Assembly: GCF_900115245.1 (NCBI RefSeq)
Contig: NZ_FOVT01000010.1
Span: 124,001-188,000 of the forward strand
DNA: 64,000 nt
Source of the DNA: Mesorhizobium sp. NFR06
Lineage (GTDB): Bacteria; Pseudomonadota; Alphaproteobacteria; Rhizobiales; Rhizobiaceae
Direction: 5' to 3'
Both the position numbers and the translations under genes were made by a program. Positions 40,738-49,465 of the stretch are shown here, in pieces. The stretch's first letter is position 1, and the number at the start of each line of letters is the position of its first letter. A model generated the notes under the pieces. The model did no database searches. It saw only the letters and a program-made list of their open reading frames with translations, and was not told the DNA's origin.

Positions 40738-40923
40738 CCTCCGATCTCAACCCGTCCGCTTTCAGCGAAAGCATTCCGGAAATGGGCCAATCCGGAAAAT
40801 GCATTTCCGGTCCCGAGTGGTTTTGAGCAACCGCCCCACTCGGATATTTTCCAACCGCAGCCTATCTTGCGCGGCTGAAAGCCCTATTCTGTCCACCTGT
40901 GCTGTTGCCTTGGGAGCGAAACA

Positions 40924-41904
40924 ATGAACAAGCCCGTCACTTCTGCGCGCGTGCCCGGCCGCGGCCGCGTCTTCAATTCGATCACCGAGACGATCGGAGA
41001 CACGCCGCTGGTCAGGCTGGACAAGTTTGCGAAGGAAAAGGGCATCGTCGCCAATCTCATGGCCAAGCTCGAATTCTTCAACCCGATCGCCTCGGTCAAG
41101 GACCGCATCGGCGTCGCCATGATCGAGGCGCTGGAGGAGGCCGGCAAGATTGCGCCCGGCAAGACTACGCTGATTGAGCCGACCTCCGGCAACACCGGCA
41201 TCGCGCTCGCCTTCGCGGCCGCCGCCAAGGGCTACAAGCTGATCCTGACCATGCCGGAGACGATGTCGGTCGAGCGCCGCAAGATGCTGGCGCTGCTCGG
41301 CGCCGAGCTGGTGCTGACCGAAGGCCCGAAAGGCATGAAGGGCGCCATCGCCAAGGCCGACGAGCTCGCCGCGACGCTGCCCAACGCCATCATCCCGCAG
41401 CAGTTCGAGAATCCGGCCAATCCCGAGATCCACCGCCGCACCACGGCCGAGGAAATCTGGAACGACACCAATGGCGAGGTCGATATCTTCGTCGCCGGTA
41501 TTGGCACCGGCGGCACCATCACCGGCGTCGGCCAGGTCTTGAAGAAGCGCAAGCCGTCGCTGCATGTCGTGGCTGTCGAGCCGGAAGCCTCGCCGGTGCT
41601 GTCGGGCGGCCAGCCCGGTCCGCACAAGATCCAGGGTATTGGCGCGGGCTTCGCCCCGAAAATCCTCGATACTTCGATTTATGACGAGGTCGTCAGGGTT
41701 TCGAACGAGGATTCGGTCGCCAATGCCCGCCTCGTCGCCCGCCTCGAAGGCGTGCCGGTCGGCATCTCGTCGGGCGCGGCGCTCCAGGCCGCCATCGTCG
41801 TCGGCTCGCGGCCCGAGAACAAGGGCAAGAACCTCGTCGTCGTCATCCCCTCCTTCGCCGAGCGTTATCTCTCGACCATCCTGTTCGACGGGCTGGGCGC
41901 CTAG
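40924..41904 (+). CDS. cysK: Cysteine synthase A (O-acetylserine sulfhydrylase)
   Basis: A 326-aa PLP enzyme making cysteine from O-acetylserine and sulfide. The PLP lysine is in FFNPIASVKDRIG (K59); TSGNTGIALAF, MPETMSVERRKM, GIGTGGTITGVG and GISSGAALQAA form the substrate and phosphate loops. The length fits CysK. ATG 40924 has a GGGAG site. Confidence 0.95.
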   Translation: MNKPVTSARVPGRGRVFNSITETIGDTPLVRLDKFAKEKGIVANLMAKLEFFNPIASVKDRIGVAMIEALEEAGKIAPGKTTLIEPTSGNTGIALAFAAAAKGYKLILTMPETMSVERRKMLALLGAELVLTEGPKGMKGAIAKADELAATLPNAIIPQQFENPANPEIHRRTTAEEIWNDTNGEVDIFVAGIGTGGTITGVGQVLKKRKPSLHVVAVEPEASPVLSGGQPGPHKIQGIGAGFAPKILDTSIYDEVVRVSNEDSVANARLVARLEGVPVGISSGAALQAAIVVGSRPENKGKNLVVVIPSFAERYLSTILFDGLGA

Positions 41905-41931
41905 GCGCGTCCAACTTGAGCGACGAGATCC

Positions 41932-42099
41932 TTCGCGCCCCCTCTGCCCTGCCGGGCATCTCCCCCACTTGGCCCACCTGGGGGAGATCAGCAGCTTCGG
42001 CGCCTAGCTCGATTTTACAACGTTGGAGATTGGCGAAAGCCAACGCGACGGCCAATCTCCCCGGGGGAGATGTCCGGCAGGACAGAGGGGGCGCTGTCC
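41932..42099. repeat. Palindromic intergenic repeat, family A (copy 4)
   Basis: Standard arms (cgccccctctgccctgccgg...ggacagagggggcgctgtccc) and core acgttggagattggcgaaagc. The left arm has an extra ttggcccacc insertion. It lies between cysK and the GST gene. Confidence 0.85.
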
Positions 42100-42240
42100 C
42101 TCCAACCCAACAGGTTGATCGTCTCCCGCTTACTGGACCACTGAAAAAAACACCTCTGGCGCCCGTAGTTTCGCTTGAGCGAGGTGAGGCTTCGATCCAA
42201 ACCTGTGCCGCTGTCCCGAATCGGCCGGCGGGAGGATTTC

Positions 42241-42870
42241 ATGTACAAGCTCTACACGCGTCCGGGCAGCGGCGGCTTCGTCGTCGAGGCGGCGCTCGCC
42301 ATGGCCGGCGTGCCCTTCGAACAGATCGATGTGCCGAAGCAGGGTTCGCCCGATCCGGCCTTCCTCGCCATCAGCCCGCTGAACCAGGTGCCGGTGCTGA
42401 CCTTGCCGGATGGTCATTCGCTGACCGAATCGGCGGCGATCTGCATTCTGCTGGCCGAGCGCCACCTTGAAGCGCGTCTGGCGCCGGAAACGGGCTCGTC
42501 CGGCCGTGCCGATTTCCTGCGCTGGATGGCCTTCTTGTCGTCGGTGCTCTACCCGGCCATCCTGAGGCTCTATTACGCGCACCGCTACACCGTGGATGGC
42601 GAAGGCGTGCAAGCGGTGAAGAAAGCCGCCGTCGCCGAGATGGATCGCGGCTTTGCCGTTGTCGACCGGGCGCTCGCCGGCCGTGACTGGCTGGCCGGCG
42701 AGGCGCTCTCGCTGGCCGACATCTATCTCGTCATGCTGATAGCCTGGCATCCTGAGGTCGAGAAAGCGCGTGACGCCTGGCCGAACATCGAACGCCTGTG
42801 GGCCAGGCTGCGCCGGCATGAGCTGATCCGCAAGCTGAACGCATCCCATGAGATGTGGCCGCAAGCCTAA
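42241..42870 (+). CDS. Glutathione S-transferase family protein
   Basis: A 209-aa GST (MYKLYTRPGSGGFVVEAALAMAG, SPLNQVPVLTLPDG with the cis-Pro, LTESAAICILLAERH, then a helical domain with LAGEALSLADIYLVML). The start ATG 42241 follows GGAGG. Activity and substrate are unknown. It is convergent with the ECF sigma factor gene. Confidence 0.88.
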   Translation: MYKLYTRPGSGGFVVEAALAMAGVPFEQIDVPKQGSPDPAFLAISPLNQVPVLTLPDGHSLTESAAICILLAERHLEARLAPETGSSGRADFLRWMAFLSSVLYPAILRLYYAHRYTVDGEGVQAVKKAAVAEMDRGFAVVDRALAGRDWLAGEALSLADIYLVMLIAWHPEVEKARDAWPNIERLWARLRRHELIRKLNASHEMWPQA

Positions 42871-42969
42871 TGCGCGTCGCGCGAAACGGATTCAGGCGAC
42901 GCGCTTCTATGTCTTTGTTTTAATGCATGTCGTTATCCCGGAACCGTGCGCGCTTCTGGGTGACAGGCA

Positions 42970-44217
42970 TTAATTCCTGCCCAGCTTCGCCTTCTCGCCC
43001 TGCAGGAAACGCCGCAGCGCCGGATCGCGTTCGAGGCCGATCGCCTGGTCGTAGGCTTCGGCGGCGTGCTTGATGTTGCCGAGCCTGGCCAGCAGGCCGG
43101 CGCGGGCGGCCCAATAGGGCTGATAGTCCTGCAGCCGCCTGTCGTCGCCCAGCACGTAAAGAGCCGCCAACCCAGCCAAGGCGCCCTCGGTTTCGGCAAT
43201 CGCCACCGCGCGGTTGATCGCCACCACCGGTGAGCCGGCCACTTCCAGCAGTGCGTCATAAAGCTGGTGGATCGCCGTCCAGTCGGTGCCGCTGCCGCGC
43301 CGGCGCGCCGTGTGGGCGGACTGCACGGCGGCCTCCAGCTGGTAGCGGCCGATGATCCCCCTTTGCGCGGCGGTTACGAGCAAGGCTTCCGCCTCGTCGA
43401 TCAAGCTGTCGTCCCAGAGCGCGATATCCTGCTCGGCAAGCGGCACGAAGTCTCCTTCCGGGCCGCGCCTGGCCGAGCGGCGCGCCTCGGCAAAAAGCAT
43501 CAGCGCCAGCAGGCCCAGCGCCTCCGGCTCGTCCGGCATCAGCGAGGCGACCAGCCGGCCGAGCCAGATGCCTTCGGTGGCGAGATTGCGTCGCCTGGTA
43601 TCGGTGCCGATCGGATCGGACCAGCCCTCGGCGAAGGTGGCGTAGATCGCTTCCAGCACGGCGCCCAGCCGCTCGCCGAGTTCCGCCCGCCCCGGCACGC
43701 GAAACGGAATCCCGGTTTCGCGGATACGCGCCTTGGCCCGCACCAGTCGCTGGCCCATCGCCGCCGGCGAAACCAGGAAGGCCGAAGCGATGGTCGCGGC
43801 GTCGAAGCCGAGGATCGTCTGCAGGATCAGCGGCGCGCGCACGCTCGATTCGATCGCCGGATGGGCGCAGGCGAACATCAGTCTCAACCTGTCGTCCGGC
43901 AGCTCCTCGCCGCTCATGCGGGCCTCCATTTCTTCGGCAATCAGCTGCAAGTGATCGCGGGCCGCCTCGCCGGTCAGCCGCCGCCGCACGGCGTCCACGT
44001 CGCGCCGGCGCGCCACCGCCAGCAGCCACGCCTCCGGCTGCGTGGGCACGCCGGTTCGCGGCCAGCGTTCAAGCGCGGCCGCGAAGGCATCGGCCAGCGC
44101 GTCCTCGGCGCCGGCGACGTCGCGCGTGCGGGCCGCGAGCCAGGCGACCAGCTTTCCATAGCTGCGCCGGGCGGCCGCCTCGGCCGCCGCCCGCGCGATC
44201 TCGGAGCGATCATCCAT
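42970..44217 (-). CDS. ECF sigma factor with C-terminal TPR-like extension (ECF42/DUF6596 type)
   Basis: A 415-aa protein: sigma regions 2 and 4 in the first 180 residues (YGKLVAWLAARTRDVAGAEDALADAFAAALERWP; LILQTILGFDAATIASAFLVSPAAMGQRLVRAKARI) and a large C-terminal helical domain. This length and order are those of ECF42-type sigma factors, which lack a classical anti-sigma factor and sit next to DGPF (YCII-like) proteins, as here. ATG 44217 starts 11 nt after the upstream gene's stop. Confidence 0.88.
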   Translation of the reverse strand: MDDRSEIARAAAEAAARRSYGKLVAWLAARTRDVAGAEDALADAFAAALERWPRTGVPTQPEAWLLAVARRRDVDAVRRRLTGEAARDHLQLIAEEMEARMSGEELPDDRLRLMFACAHPAIESSVRAPLILQTILGFDAATIASAFLVSPAAMGQRLVRAKARIRETGIPFRVPGRAELGERLGAVLEAIYATFAEGWSDPIGTDTRRRNLATEGIWLGRLVASLMPDEPEALGLLALMLFAEARRSARRGPEGDFVPLAEQDIALWDDSLIDEAEALLVTAAQRGIIGRYQLEAAVQSAHTARRRGSGTDWTAIHQLYDALLEVAGSPVVAINRAVAIAETEGALAGLAALYVLGDDRRLQDYQPYWAARAGLLARLGNIKHAAEAYDQAIGLERDPALRRFLQGEKAKLGRN

Positions 44218-44228
44218 TGCGGGGCTCG

Positions 44229-44594
44229 CTACGCGGGTATGTAGTCGGCCATCTCCCAGATCGGCCGCACCTCGACCGTGCCCGTGCTTGCCGCCGGGCA
44301 GCGCGCCGCCCATTCGATGGCGGCGTCGATGTCGGCCACCTCGATCATGTAGAAGCCTGCCAATTGCTCCTTGGTATCGGCATAGGGACCATCGAGCACA
44401 TTGGTCTTGCCGCCGGCCAACCGCACCGAGGTGCTCGCCTGGGTCGGGCGCAGCCTGTCGCCGGCTAGCCACGCGCCGGATTTGTGCAGTGCCTCGGTAT
44501 AGGCGCCATAGGCCGCGAGCACCTGCTGGGTCTGCTCTTTTGGCGCATTCGCCATCGCGGCTTCGTCATTGTAGATCAAAAGCATGTATCGCAT
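44229..44594 (-). CDS. DGPF/YCII-related protein, partner of the ECF sigma factor
   Basis: A 121-aa protein with MRYMLLIYNDEAAM and the diagnostic VLDGPYADTKEQLAGFYMIEV (DGPF motif). Genes of this family precede ECF42 sigma genes and are typical targets of that sigma factor. It is on the same strand and just upstream of the sigma gene, in the same operon. Its ligand is unknown. Confidence 0.9.
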   Translation of the reverse strand: MRYMLLIYNDEAAMANAPKEQTQQVLAAYGAYTEALHKSGAWLAGDRLRPTQASTSVRLAGGKTNVLDGPYADTKEQLAGFYMIEVADIDAAIEWAARCPAASTGTVEVRPIWEMADYIPA

Positions 44595-44842
44595 GGTCTT
44601 CTCCCGTTTCTTTGAAGGCCGCGTCGTCGCGTGCCGACCTATGTCGTGTGGGCTCGGGCGATTTCGACAGGCGCCTTGAAAATCTTTCTTCCCCAAAGCA
44701 ATCGAGCGCAAGCCAGCGCCTTTCGCCGCCACTCAACTGTTCGTCTAATTGCGGGTTGGCATTTGGCTTCTCCCGTCTAAACTCACGAACGTCGCGCCGG
44801 GGAGGCGGCGCAGCGCGACCGTTTCAGGAGGAGGAAAACCAT

Positions 44843-45802
44843 ATGCTCGATTTCAGGACGAAATTTGTTGCTGCCGGCGCCTTGGCGTTGTCGCTTGGTC
44901 TCGGCGCCATGTCGGCCGGGGCGCAGGAATTCATCAATGTGCTGACCGGAGGCACGTCGGGTGTCTACTATCCGCTCGGCGTGGCTTTGTCCGAGATTTA
45001 CGGCAAGGGCATCGAAGGTGCCCGCACCCAGGTCCAGGCGACCAAGGCTTCCGTCGAGAACCTCAACCTGTTGCAGCAAGGCAAGGGCGAGATCGCCTTT
45101 GCGCTCGGCGACTCTGTCAAGATGGCCGCCGAAGGCAACACGGAGGCCGGCTTTCCAGGCAAGCTCGACAAATTGCGCGGCATCGCCGCGATCTATCCCA
45201 ACTACATCCAGATCGTCGCCAGCCAGGAATCCGGCATCAAGACGCTCGCCGACCTCAAGGGCAAGAGCCTGTCGGTCGGCGCGCCGGCCTCGGGCACCGA
45301 GCTCAACGCGCGCGCCATCTTCGCCTCCGCCGGTCTCAAATACGAGGATCTCGGGCGGGTCGAATATCTGCCCTTCGCCGAGTCGGTCGAGCTGATCAAG
45401 AACCGGCAGCTCGATGCCACCTTGCAGTCGGCCGGCCTCGGCGTCGCCTCCATCCGCGACCTCGCGACCTCGGTTCCCATCAACGTCGTCGCCGTGCCGG
45501 CCGGGGACGTCGCCAAGATCGGCGCGCCCTATCTTTCCGTAGTTATCCCGAAAGGCACCTATGAGGGCCAGACGGAAGATGTGGCGACCGCCGCCGTCGG
45601 CAATTTCCTGATTACCCGCGCCGACGTCTCCGACGACACCGCCTATCAGATGACCAAGCTGCTGTTCGAGCATCTCGACCAGCTGGCCGCCGCCCATGCC
45701 GCCGCCAAGGCGATCGATCCGGCCAAGGCGCTGGACGGCATGCCGGTGCCACTGCATCCCGGCGCGGAGAAATACTACAAGGAAAAGGGGCTGCTGAAGT
45801 AA
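44843..45802 (+). CDS. TAXI-family TRAP transporter solute-binding protein
   Basis: A 319-aa periplasmic receptor. The signal peptide (MLDFRTKFVAAGALALSLGLG to AGA-Q, residues about 1-28) is followed by FINVLTGGTSGVYYPLGVALSEIYGK, typical of TAXI proteins, then GIAAIYPNYIQIVAS, SVGAPASGTELNA and LHPGAEKYYKEKGLLK at the end. It delivers a carboxylate-type substrate to the permease encoded after a family A repeat. A CAGGAGGAGG site precedes ATG 44843. Confidence 0.93.
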   Translation: MLDFRTKFVAAGALALSLGLGAMSAGAQEFINVLTGGTSGVYYPLGVALSEIYGKGIEGARTQVQATKASVENLNLLQQGKGEIAFALGDSVKMAAEGNTEAGFPGKLDKLRGIAAIYPNYIQIVASQESGIKTLADLKGKSLSVGAPASGTELNARAIFASAGLKYEDLGRVEYLPFAESVELIKNRQLDATLQSAGLGVASIRDLATSVPINVVAVPAGDVAKIGAPYLSVVIPKGTYEGQTEDVATAAVGNFLITRADVSDDTAYQMTKLLFEHLDQLAAAHAAAKAIDPAKALDGMPVPLHPGAEKYYKEKGLLK

Positions 45803-45836
45803 AAAGAGTGGCGCGACTAGCTGAGATGTCTTCGTC

Positions 45837-46006
45837 AGGCACCCCCCTCTGGCCTGCCGGCCTTCTCCCCCTCAAGGGGGGAGATCAGCAGCTTGGGCGC
45901 CGGCATTTCATCTGCGGCGTTGGCGATTTGCGAAAGCCGCGACGACAGCCAATCTCCCCCCTTGAGGGGGAGATGCCCGGCAGGGCAGAGGGGGGCGCCT
46001 CGCACC
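45837..46006. repeat. Palindromic intergenic repeat, family A (copy 5)
   Basis: Arms cccccctctggcctgccggccttctccccc and ccggcagggcagaggggggcgcc, core cggcgttggcgatttgcgaaagc. It is inserted between the TAXI receptor gene and its permease gene, so it sits inside a transport operon and may tune the receptor-to-permease ratio. Confidence 0.85.
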
Positions 46007-46034
46007 ACAATTCGCTCGCTTTGGAGTGCGTCGG

Positions 46035-48164
46035 ATGAGCGAAGCCACGTCAGGAACGACAACCGACGGCAATCCGGCCACCTATCATCTCCCTGTCGCC
46101 GAAGAACAAGTCGAAGGCCTGCCGCCCGGTTTCGGCGACGGCCTCGCCGGCAAGGCGGCTTTCCTGATCGCCGTCGCCTTCTCCGTCTTCCAGATCTACA
46201 TCGCCGCCTATGGCAGCCTGCCCAGCCAGGTGGTGCGCGCCATGCATGTCGGCTTCCTGCTGCTGCTCGGTTTCGGCCTGATCGCCAATCTGCGCGCCAC
46301 CGGTTTGGCCGCGAAGGCTGCATTCTGGACACTCGGCGTGCTGGGCTTCGGCACCGGCCTCTACAACTGGGTCTTCTATGCCGATCTCATCCGCCGCTCC
46401 GGCTTCCTCACCACGCCGGACCTGATCGTCGGCGCGTTGCTCGTGGTGCTCGTCTTCGAAGCCGCGCGGCGGCTGATGGGCCTGCCGCTGGCGGTCATCG
46501 CCTTCCTCTTCCTCGCCTATTGCTTCGTCGGCAATCACCTGCCGCCGCCCTTCATCCATCGCGGCTATGATTTCGCCCAGCTGGTCGACACCTTCGCCTA
46601 CGGCACCGAAGGCATATACGGCACGCCGGTCTATGTTTCGGCAGCCTACATCTTCATCTTCGTCGTCTTCGCCGCCTTCCTCGAACGCGCCGGCATGATC
46701 GCGCTGTTCAACGATTTCGCGCTCGGCCTCGTCGGCTCATGGCGCGGCGGCCCGGCCCAGGTCTGCGTGCTGTCCTCCGCGCTGATGGGCACGATCTCCG
46801 GTTCGGGCGTGGCCAATGTCGTCGCCAGCGGCCAGTTCACCATCCCGCTGATGAAGCGCTTCGGTTTCCGCTCCGCCTTTGCCGGCGCGGTCGAGGCGAC
46901 CTCCTCGATGGGCGGCCAGATCATGCCGCCGGTTATGGGAGCCGTCGCCTTCATCATGGCCGAGACGCTGAACATCCCTTACGCCGAGGTGGTCAAGGCG
47001 GCGATCATTCCGGCGCTGCTCTATTTCGGCGCCTGCTTCTGGCAGGTGCATCTCGAGGCCGGCAAGGCCGGCCTGCACGGCATGGCCAAGGCGGAACTGC
47101 CCGATCCCTGGGAAGCGGTGCGGAAGCACTGGCCGCTGGTGCTGCCGCTCGCCGTGCTGGTCTACCTGCTGTTTGCCGGCTACACGCCGATCTTCGCCGG
47201 CACGATGGGCCTTGCGCTGACCATCGTGCTTATCCTCGGCACGCCGCTGGCGGCCTTGATCGGACCGCTCGCCTTCCGCGTCGTCTTCTGGCTGGCGCTC
47301 GGTCTCGCCGCGGCATCCTTCATGCGCTTCGGCGTCAACGTGCTTAGCCTCGTCATCGCGGCGCTCGTCGTCGCTTGCCTCGCCTTCAAGGGCGGGCGCG
47401 AGACGCTGCGCATTTGCGTCGACTCGCTCGCCGAAGGGGCAAAGAACGCCCTGCCGGTCGGCATCGCCTGCGCCATCGTCGGCATCGTCATCGGCACGCT
47501 GACGCTCACCGGCATCGCCTCCACCTTCATCGGCTGGATCATCTCCATCGGCGAGAACAACCTGTTCCTGTCGCTAGTATTGACCATGCTCACCTGCCTT
47601 GTGCTCGGTATGGGCATTCCGACCATCCCGAACTACATCATCACCTCCTCGCTTGCCGGCCCGGCGCTGCTGTCGCTCGGCGTGCCGCTGGTCGTCAGCC
47701 ACATGTTCGTCTTCTATTTCGGCATCATGGCCGACCTCACCCCGCCGGTGGCGCTCGCCGCCTTCGCCGCGGCGCCCATGGCGAAGGAAAGCGGCCTCAA
47801 GATCGGCATCCAGGCCACCAAGCTCGCCATCGCCGGCTTCGTCGTGCCTTTCATGGCCGTCTATACGCCGGCCTTGATGCTGCAGGACGCGGGTCCCGTC
47901 GCCGCTTCGTTCGGCTATCCCGTCGAGGTCGCCTATATCGTCGTCAAGGCCTGCATGGGCATCGTGCTTTGGGGCGCCGCCGCGGTCGGCTTCCTCGCCC
48001 GCCGCATGGCCTGGTGGGAGCGTTTCGTCGCCTTTTGCGCCGGCCTGCTGCTGGTGGCCGCATTGCCGCTCACCGACGAGACCGGCTGGGCGCTGGCGCT
48101 GGCGTGGATCGGTTGGCACTGCTGGCGGGCCCGCCGGCTATCCGCGACCGGCGCCGCCCGATGA
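46035..48164 (+). CDS. TRAP transporter fused permease (4TM/12TM), TAXI type
   Basis: A 709-aa membrane protein combining the small (4TM) and large (12TM) TRAP subunits, as TAXI systems usually do. Many hydrophobic helices are present. GTISGSGVANVVASGQFTIPLMKR, EATSSMGGQIMPPVMGA and MGIPTIPNYIITSSLAGPALL are family signatures. It drives secondary, sodium- or proton-coupled uptake. ATG 46035 has a GGAG site. Its stop overlaps the DUF1850 gene start (ATGA). Confidence 0.93.
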   Translation: MSEATSGTTTDGNPATYHLPVAEEQVEGLPPGFGDGLAGKAAFLIAVAFSVFQIYIAAYGSLPSQVVRAMHVGFLLLLGFGLIANLRATGLAAKAAFWTLGVLGFGTGLYNWVFYADLIRRSGFLTTPDLIVGALLVVLVFEAARRLMGLPLAVIAFLFLAYCFVGNHLPPPFIHRGYDFAQLVDTFAYGTEGIYGTPVYVSAAYIFIFVVFAAFLERAGMIALFNDFALGLVGSWRGGPAQVCVLSSALMGTISGSGVANVVASGQFTIPLMKRFGFRSAFAGAVEATSSMGGQIMPPVMGAVAFIMAETLNIPYAEVVKAAIIPALLYFGACFWQVHLEAGKAGLHGMAKAELPDPWEAVRKHWPLVLPLAVLVYLLFAGYTPIFAGTMGLALTIVLILGTPLAALIGPLAFRVVFWLALGLAAASFMRFGVNVLSLVIAALVVACLAFKGGRETLRICVDSLAEGAKNALPVGIACAIVGIVIGTLTLTGIASTFIGWIISIGENNLFLSLVLTMLTCLVLGMGIPTIPNYIITSSLAGPALLSLGVPLVVSHMFVFYFGIMADLTPPVALAAFAAAPMAKESGLKIGIQATKLAIAGFVVPFMAVYTPALMLQDAGPVAASFGYPVEVAYIVVKACMGIVLWGAAAVGFLARRMAWWERFVAFCAGLLLVAALPLTDETGWALALAWIGWHCWRARRLSATGAAR

Positions 48165-48538
48165 GCCTGTGCATCCTCGCCGCCGGCAAGACGGTGACGC
48201 TCGCCGCCGCCGCCTTCACGCTGTCCTGGACGCATTCGGTGGAGCGGACACGCTGGCAGGAGGATTGGAAAGTGTCGCCTGCCGGGCTGCAGGTCGTCGA
48301 AGCACGGGTCAAGGGCTCCGGTGCCGGCATGGAGCCGCCGGAGGGCTCGACGCTGCGGAGCGGCTGGTGGACCTATGTGCCGCGGATCGCAGCCCAGCCG
48401 CGTCTGGTGCTGGCGGCGTCCGGCGCCACCCGGGAAGGCTGGACGCTGTGCACGGCCGCGGGCTGCCGGGAACTGGGCGAGGTGGCCGGCGAACCCACCG
48501 TGCTCGAACCATGCGCCAGCTCCAGCCAGTCGCGGTAG
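48161..48538 (+). CDS. DUF1850 protein, TAXI-TRAP accessory
   Basis: A 125-aa protein matching DUF1850: an N-terminal hydrophobic stretch, then LSWTHSVERTRWQEDWKV, EARVKGSGAGMEPPEG and a C-terminal beta-rich domain. DUF1850 genes lie next to TAXI-type TRAP permeases in many bacteria; the role is unknown. It is coupled to the permease by an ATGA overlap. Confidence 0.8.
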   Translation: MSLCILAAGKTVTLAAAAFTLSWTHSVERTRWQEDWKVSPAGLQVVEARVKGSGAGMEPPEGSTLRSGWWTYVPRIAAQPRLVLAASGATREGWTLCTAAGCRELGEVAGEPTVLEPCASSSQSR

Positions 48539-48594
48539 CGCATGATCGGAAGCGGCCGTCCTCGACGGTTTCGGAGGCGTTCGAGCGCGGGCAC

Positions 48595-48726
48595 GTCGAG
48601 CTTCCTGAGGATGAACTGGACGAACCTGAGCGGAACACGCAGACGCCGTCGAAGACGATCAGCGGCTGGCGGGCGTCATGGCTGGCGCGGGAGAGCGGGA
48701 CGTTTCGGTTCGGGCAGGCCGGTCAT
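48595..48726 (-). pseudogene. Remnant of a DCC-family (DUF393) thiol-disulfide protein gene
   Basis: On the minus strand an ATG (48726) begins MTGLPEPKRPALPRQ. A frame change then gives RQPLIVFDGVCVF, the DxxC hallmark of the DCC family. A further frame change gives RFVQFILRKLD, which normally follows directly. The second cysteine of the DCC motif is lost. At least two frameshifts and a truncated C-terminus mark it as decayed. It is convergent with the DUF1850 gene. Confidence 0.5.
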
Positions 48727-48922
48727 GGCGGCCCCGGCTGCTTGTGCCCCCGGGCAACAAGCCAGGGGAGACACTAAGCCAGCCGGCGGCGGCATTAGAG
48801 TCGCGGCGTTGTCGCACGCCAGTTGGCGGCAAGCGCAAGGCGCTCGGCGCGGTAGGTCGTGGCGCGCTGGTCGGCGGCCGGCCTGCAAATGCGGCTGTGG
48901 TGATCTCGTTCGCGGGTCATGG
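48727..48922. other. Intergenic stretch without a supported gene
   Basis: No convincing gene is seen between the DCC remnant and the small minus-strand gene. A 41-codon frame on the minus strand (from ATG at about 48920, MTRERDHHSRICRPAADQ...) begins 2 nt after that gene's stop and could be a second tiny gene, but it has no recognisable feature. Confidence 0.4.
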
Positions 48923-49069
48923 TCAGTTCGCGCCGACGCCGAGCGAGTTGCCGCGGCGCGCGCAGGCCGGACCCGGGCCGCGCATGTAATAACGCTCCGG
49001 CCGATAGGTCGGCGCGACGAATTCGCGAATGGCGGCGGCATAGCCGGCGATGTGGTTCCAGAAGTTCAT
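48923..49069 (-). CDS. Possible 48-aa small protein
   Basis: From ATG 49069 the frame reads MNFWNHIAGYAAAIREFVAP, then a Tyr/Arg-rich stretch and PACARRG near the end. The composition (aromatic, amphipathic N-terminus) looks more protein-like than the alternative frames here. The upstream site (AGGTAAA) is weak. Function unknown. Confidence 0.35.
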   Translation of the reverse strand: MNFWNHIAGYAAAIREFVAPTYRPERYYMRGPGPACARRGNSLGVGAN

Positions 49070-49465
49070 TTTACCTGTCCCTGTCCCGTTTTCGGATGTC
49101 CCTTCCGAATTGTCCGGGAGCATAGCGTCGAGGCGTGAATAGTCGGTGAACGGGATGTTAATTTCTGGTCCGAAACGCGTTGCTTCGTGGCCGGAATGCG
49201 GCTGATTCGCGGTCTTTCCAGGCCTTTTGTCGCGTTTGCGCGCCGTGTGACTTTTGCATCACATATGTTTCGTTCCGATGTCGCTTCGACGCGCTTCTGT
49301 TTCCACGTTCGGCCGCCCCTGGAAATTTCCTTTCGCGCGCCCATTCCGGCAGGAACCCGTCACAGGGGACGACGTTGACCAGACAAGGCCGGGTGCCCGG
49401 CCATGTTGACGGCTGTCCCGCCGCGCAACTCCCCAACAACCACGAAACATGGAAAGGCAACCGCC
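49070..49465. other. Upstream region of the DUF892 gene
   Basis: About 400 nt without a supported gene. It contains the EcfG-type promoter at 49352-49376 that is annotated separately; otherwise nothing distinctive is seen. Confidence 0.6.
49352..49376 (+). promoter_or_regulatory. EcfG-type (general stress response) promoter of the DUF892 gene
   Basis: GGAAC (49352-49356), a 16-nt spacer, then CGTT (49373-49376). This matches the alphaproteobacterial EcfG/RpoE2 consensus GGAAC-N16/17-CGTT. It lies 90 nt before the start of the DUF892 gene, a common target of this regulon. Confidence 0.7.

Noticed and set aside
48542..49138. A 198-codon plus-strand frame after the DUF1850 gene
   Set aside because: It is Arg/Gly-rich shadow sequence antisense to the DCC remnant and small frames, with no motif.
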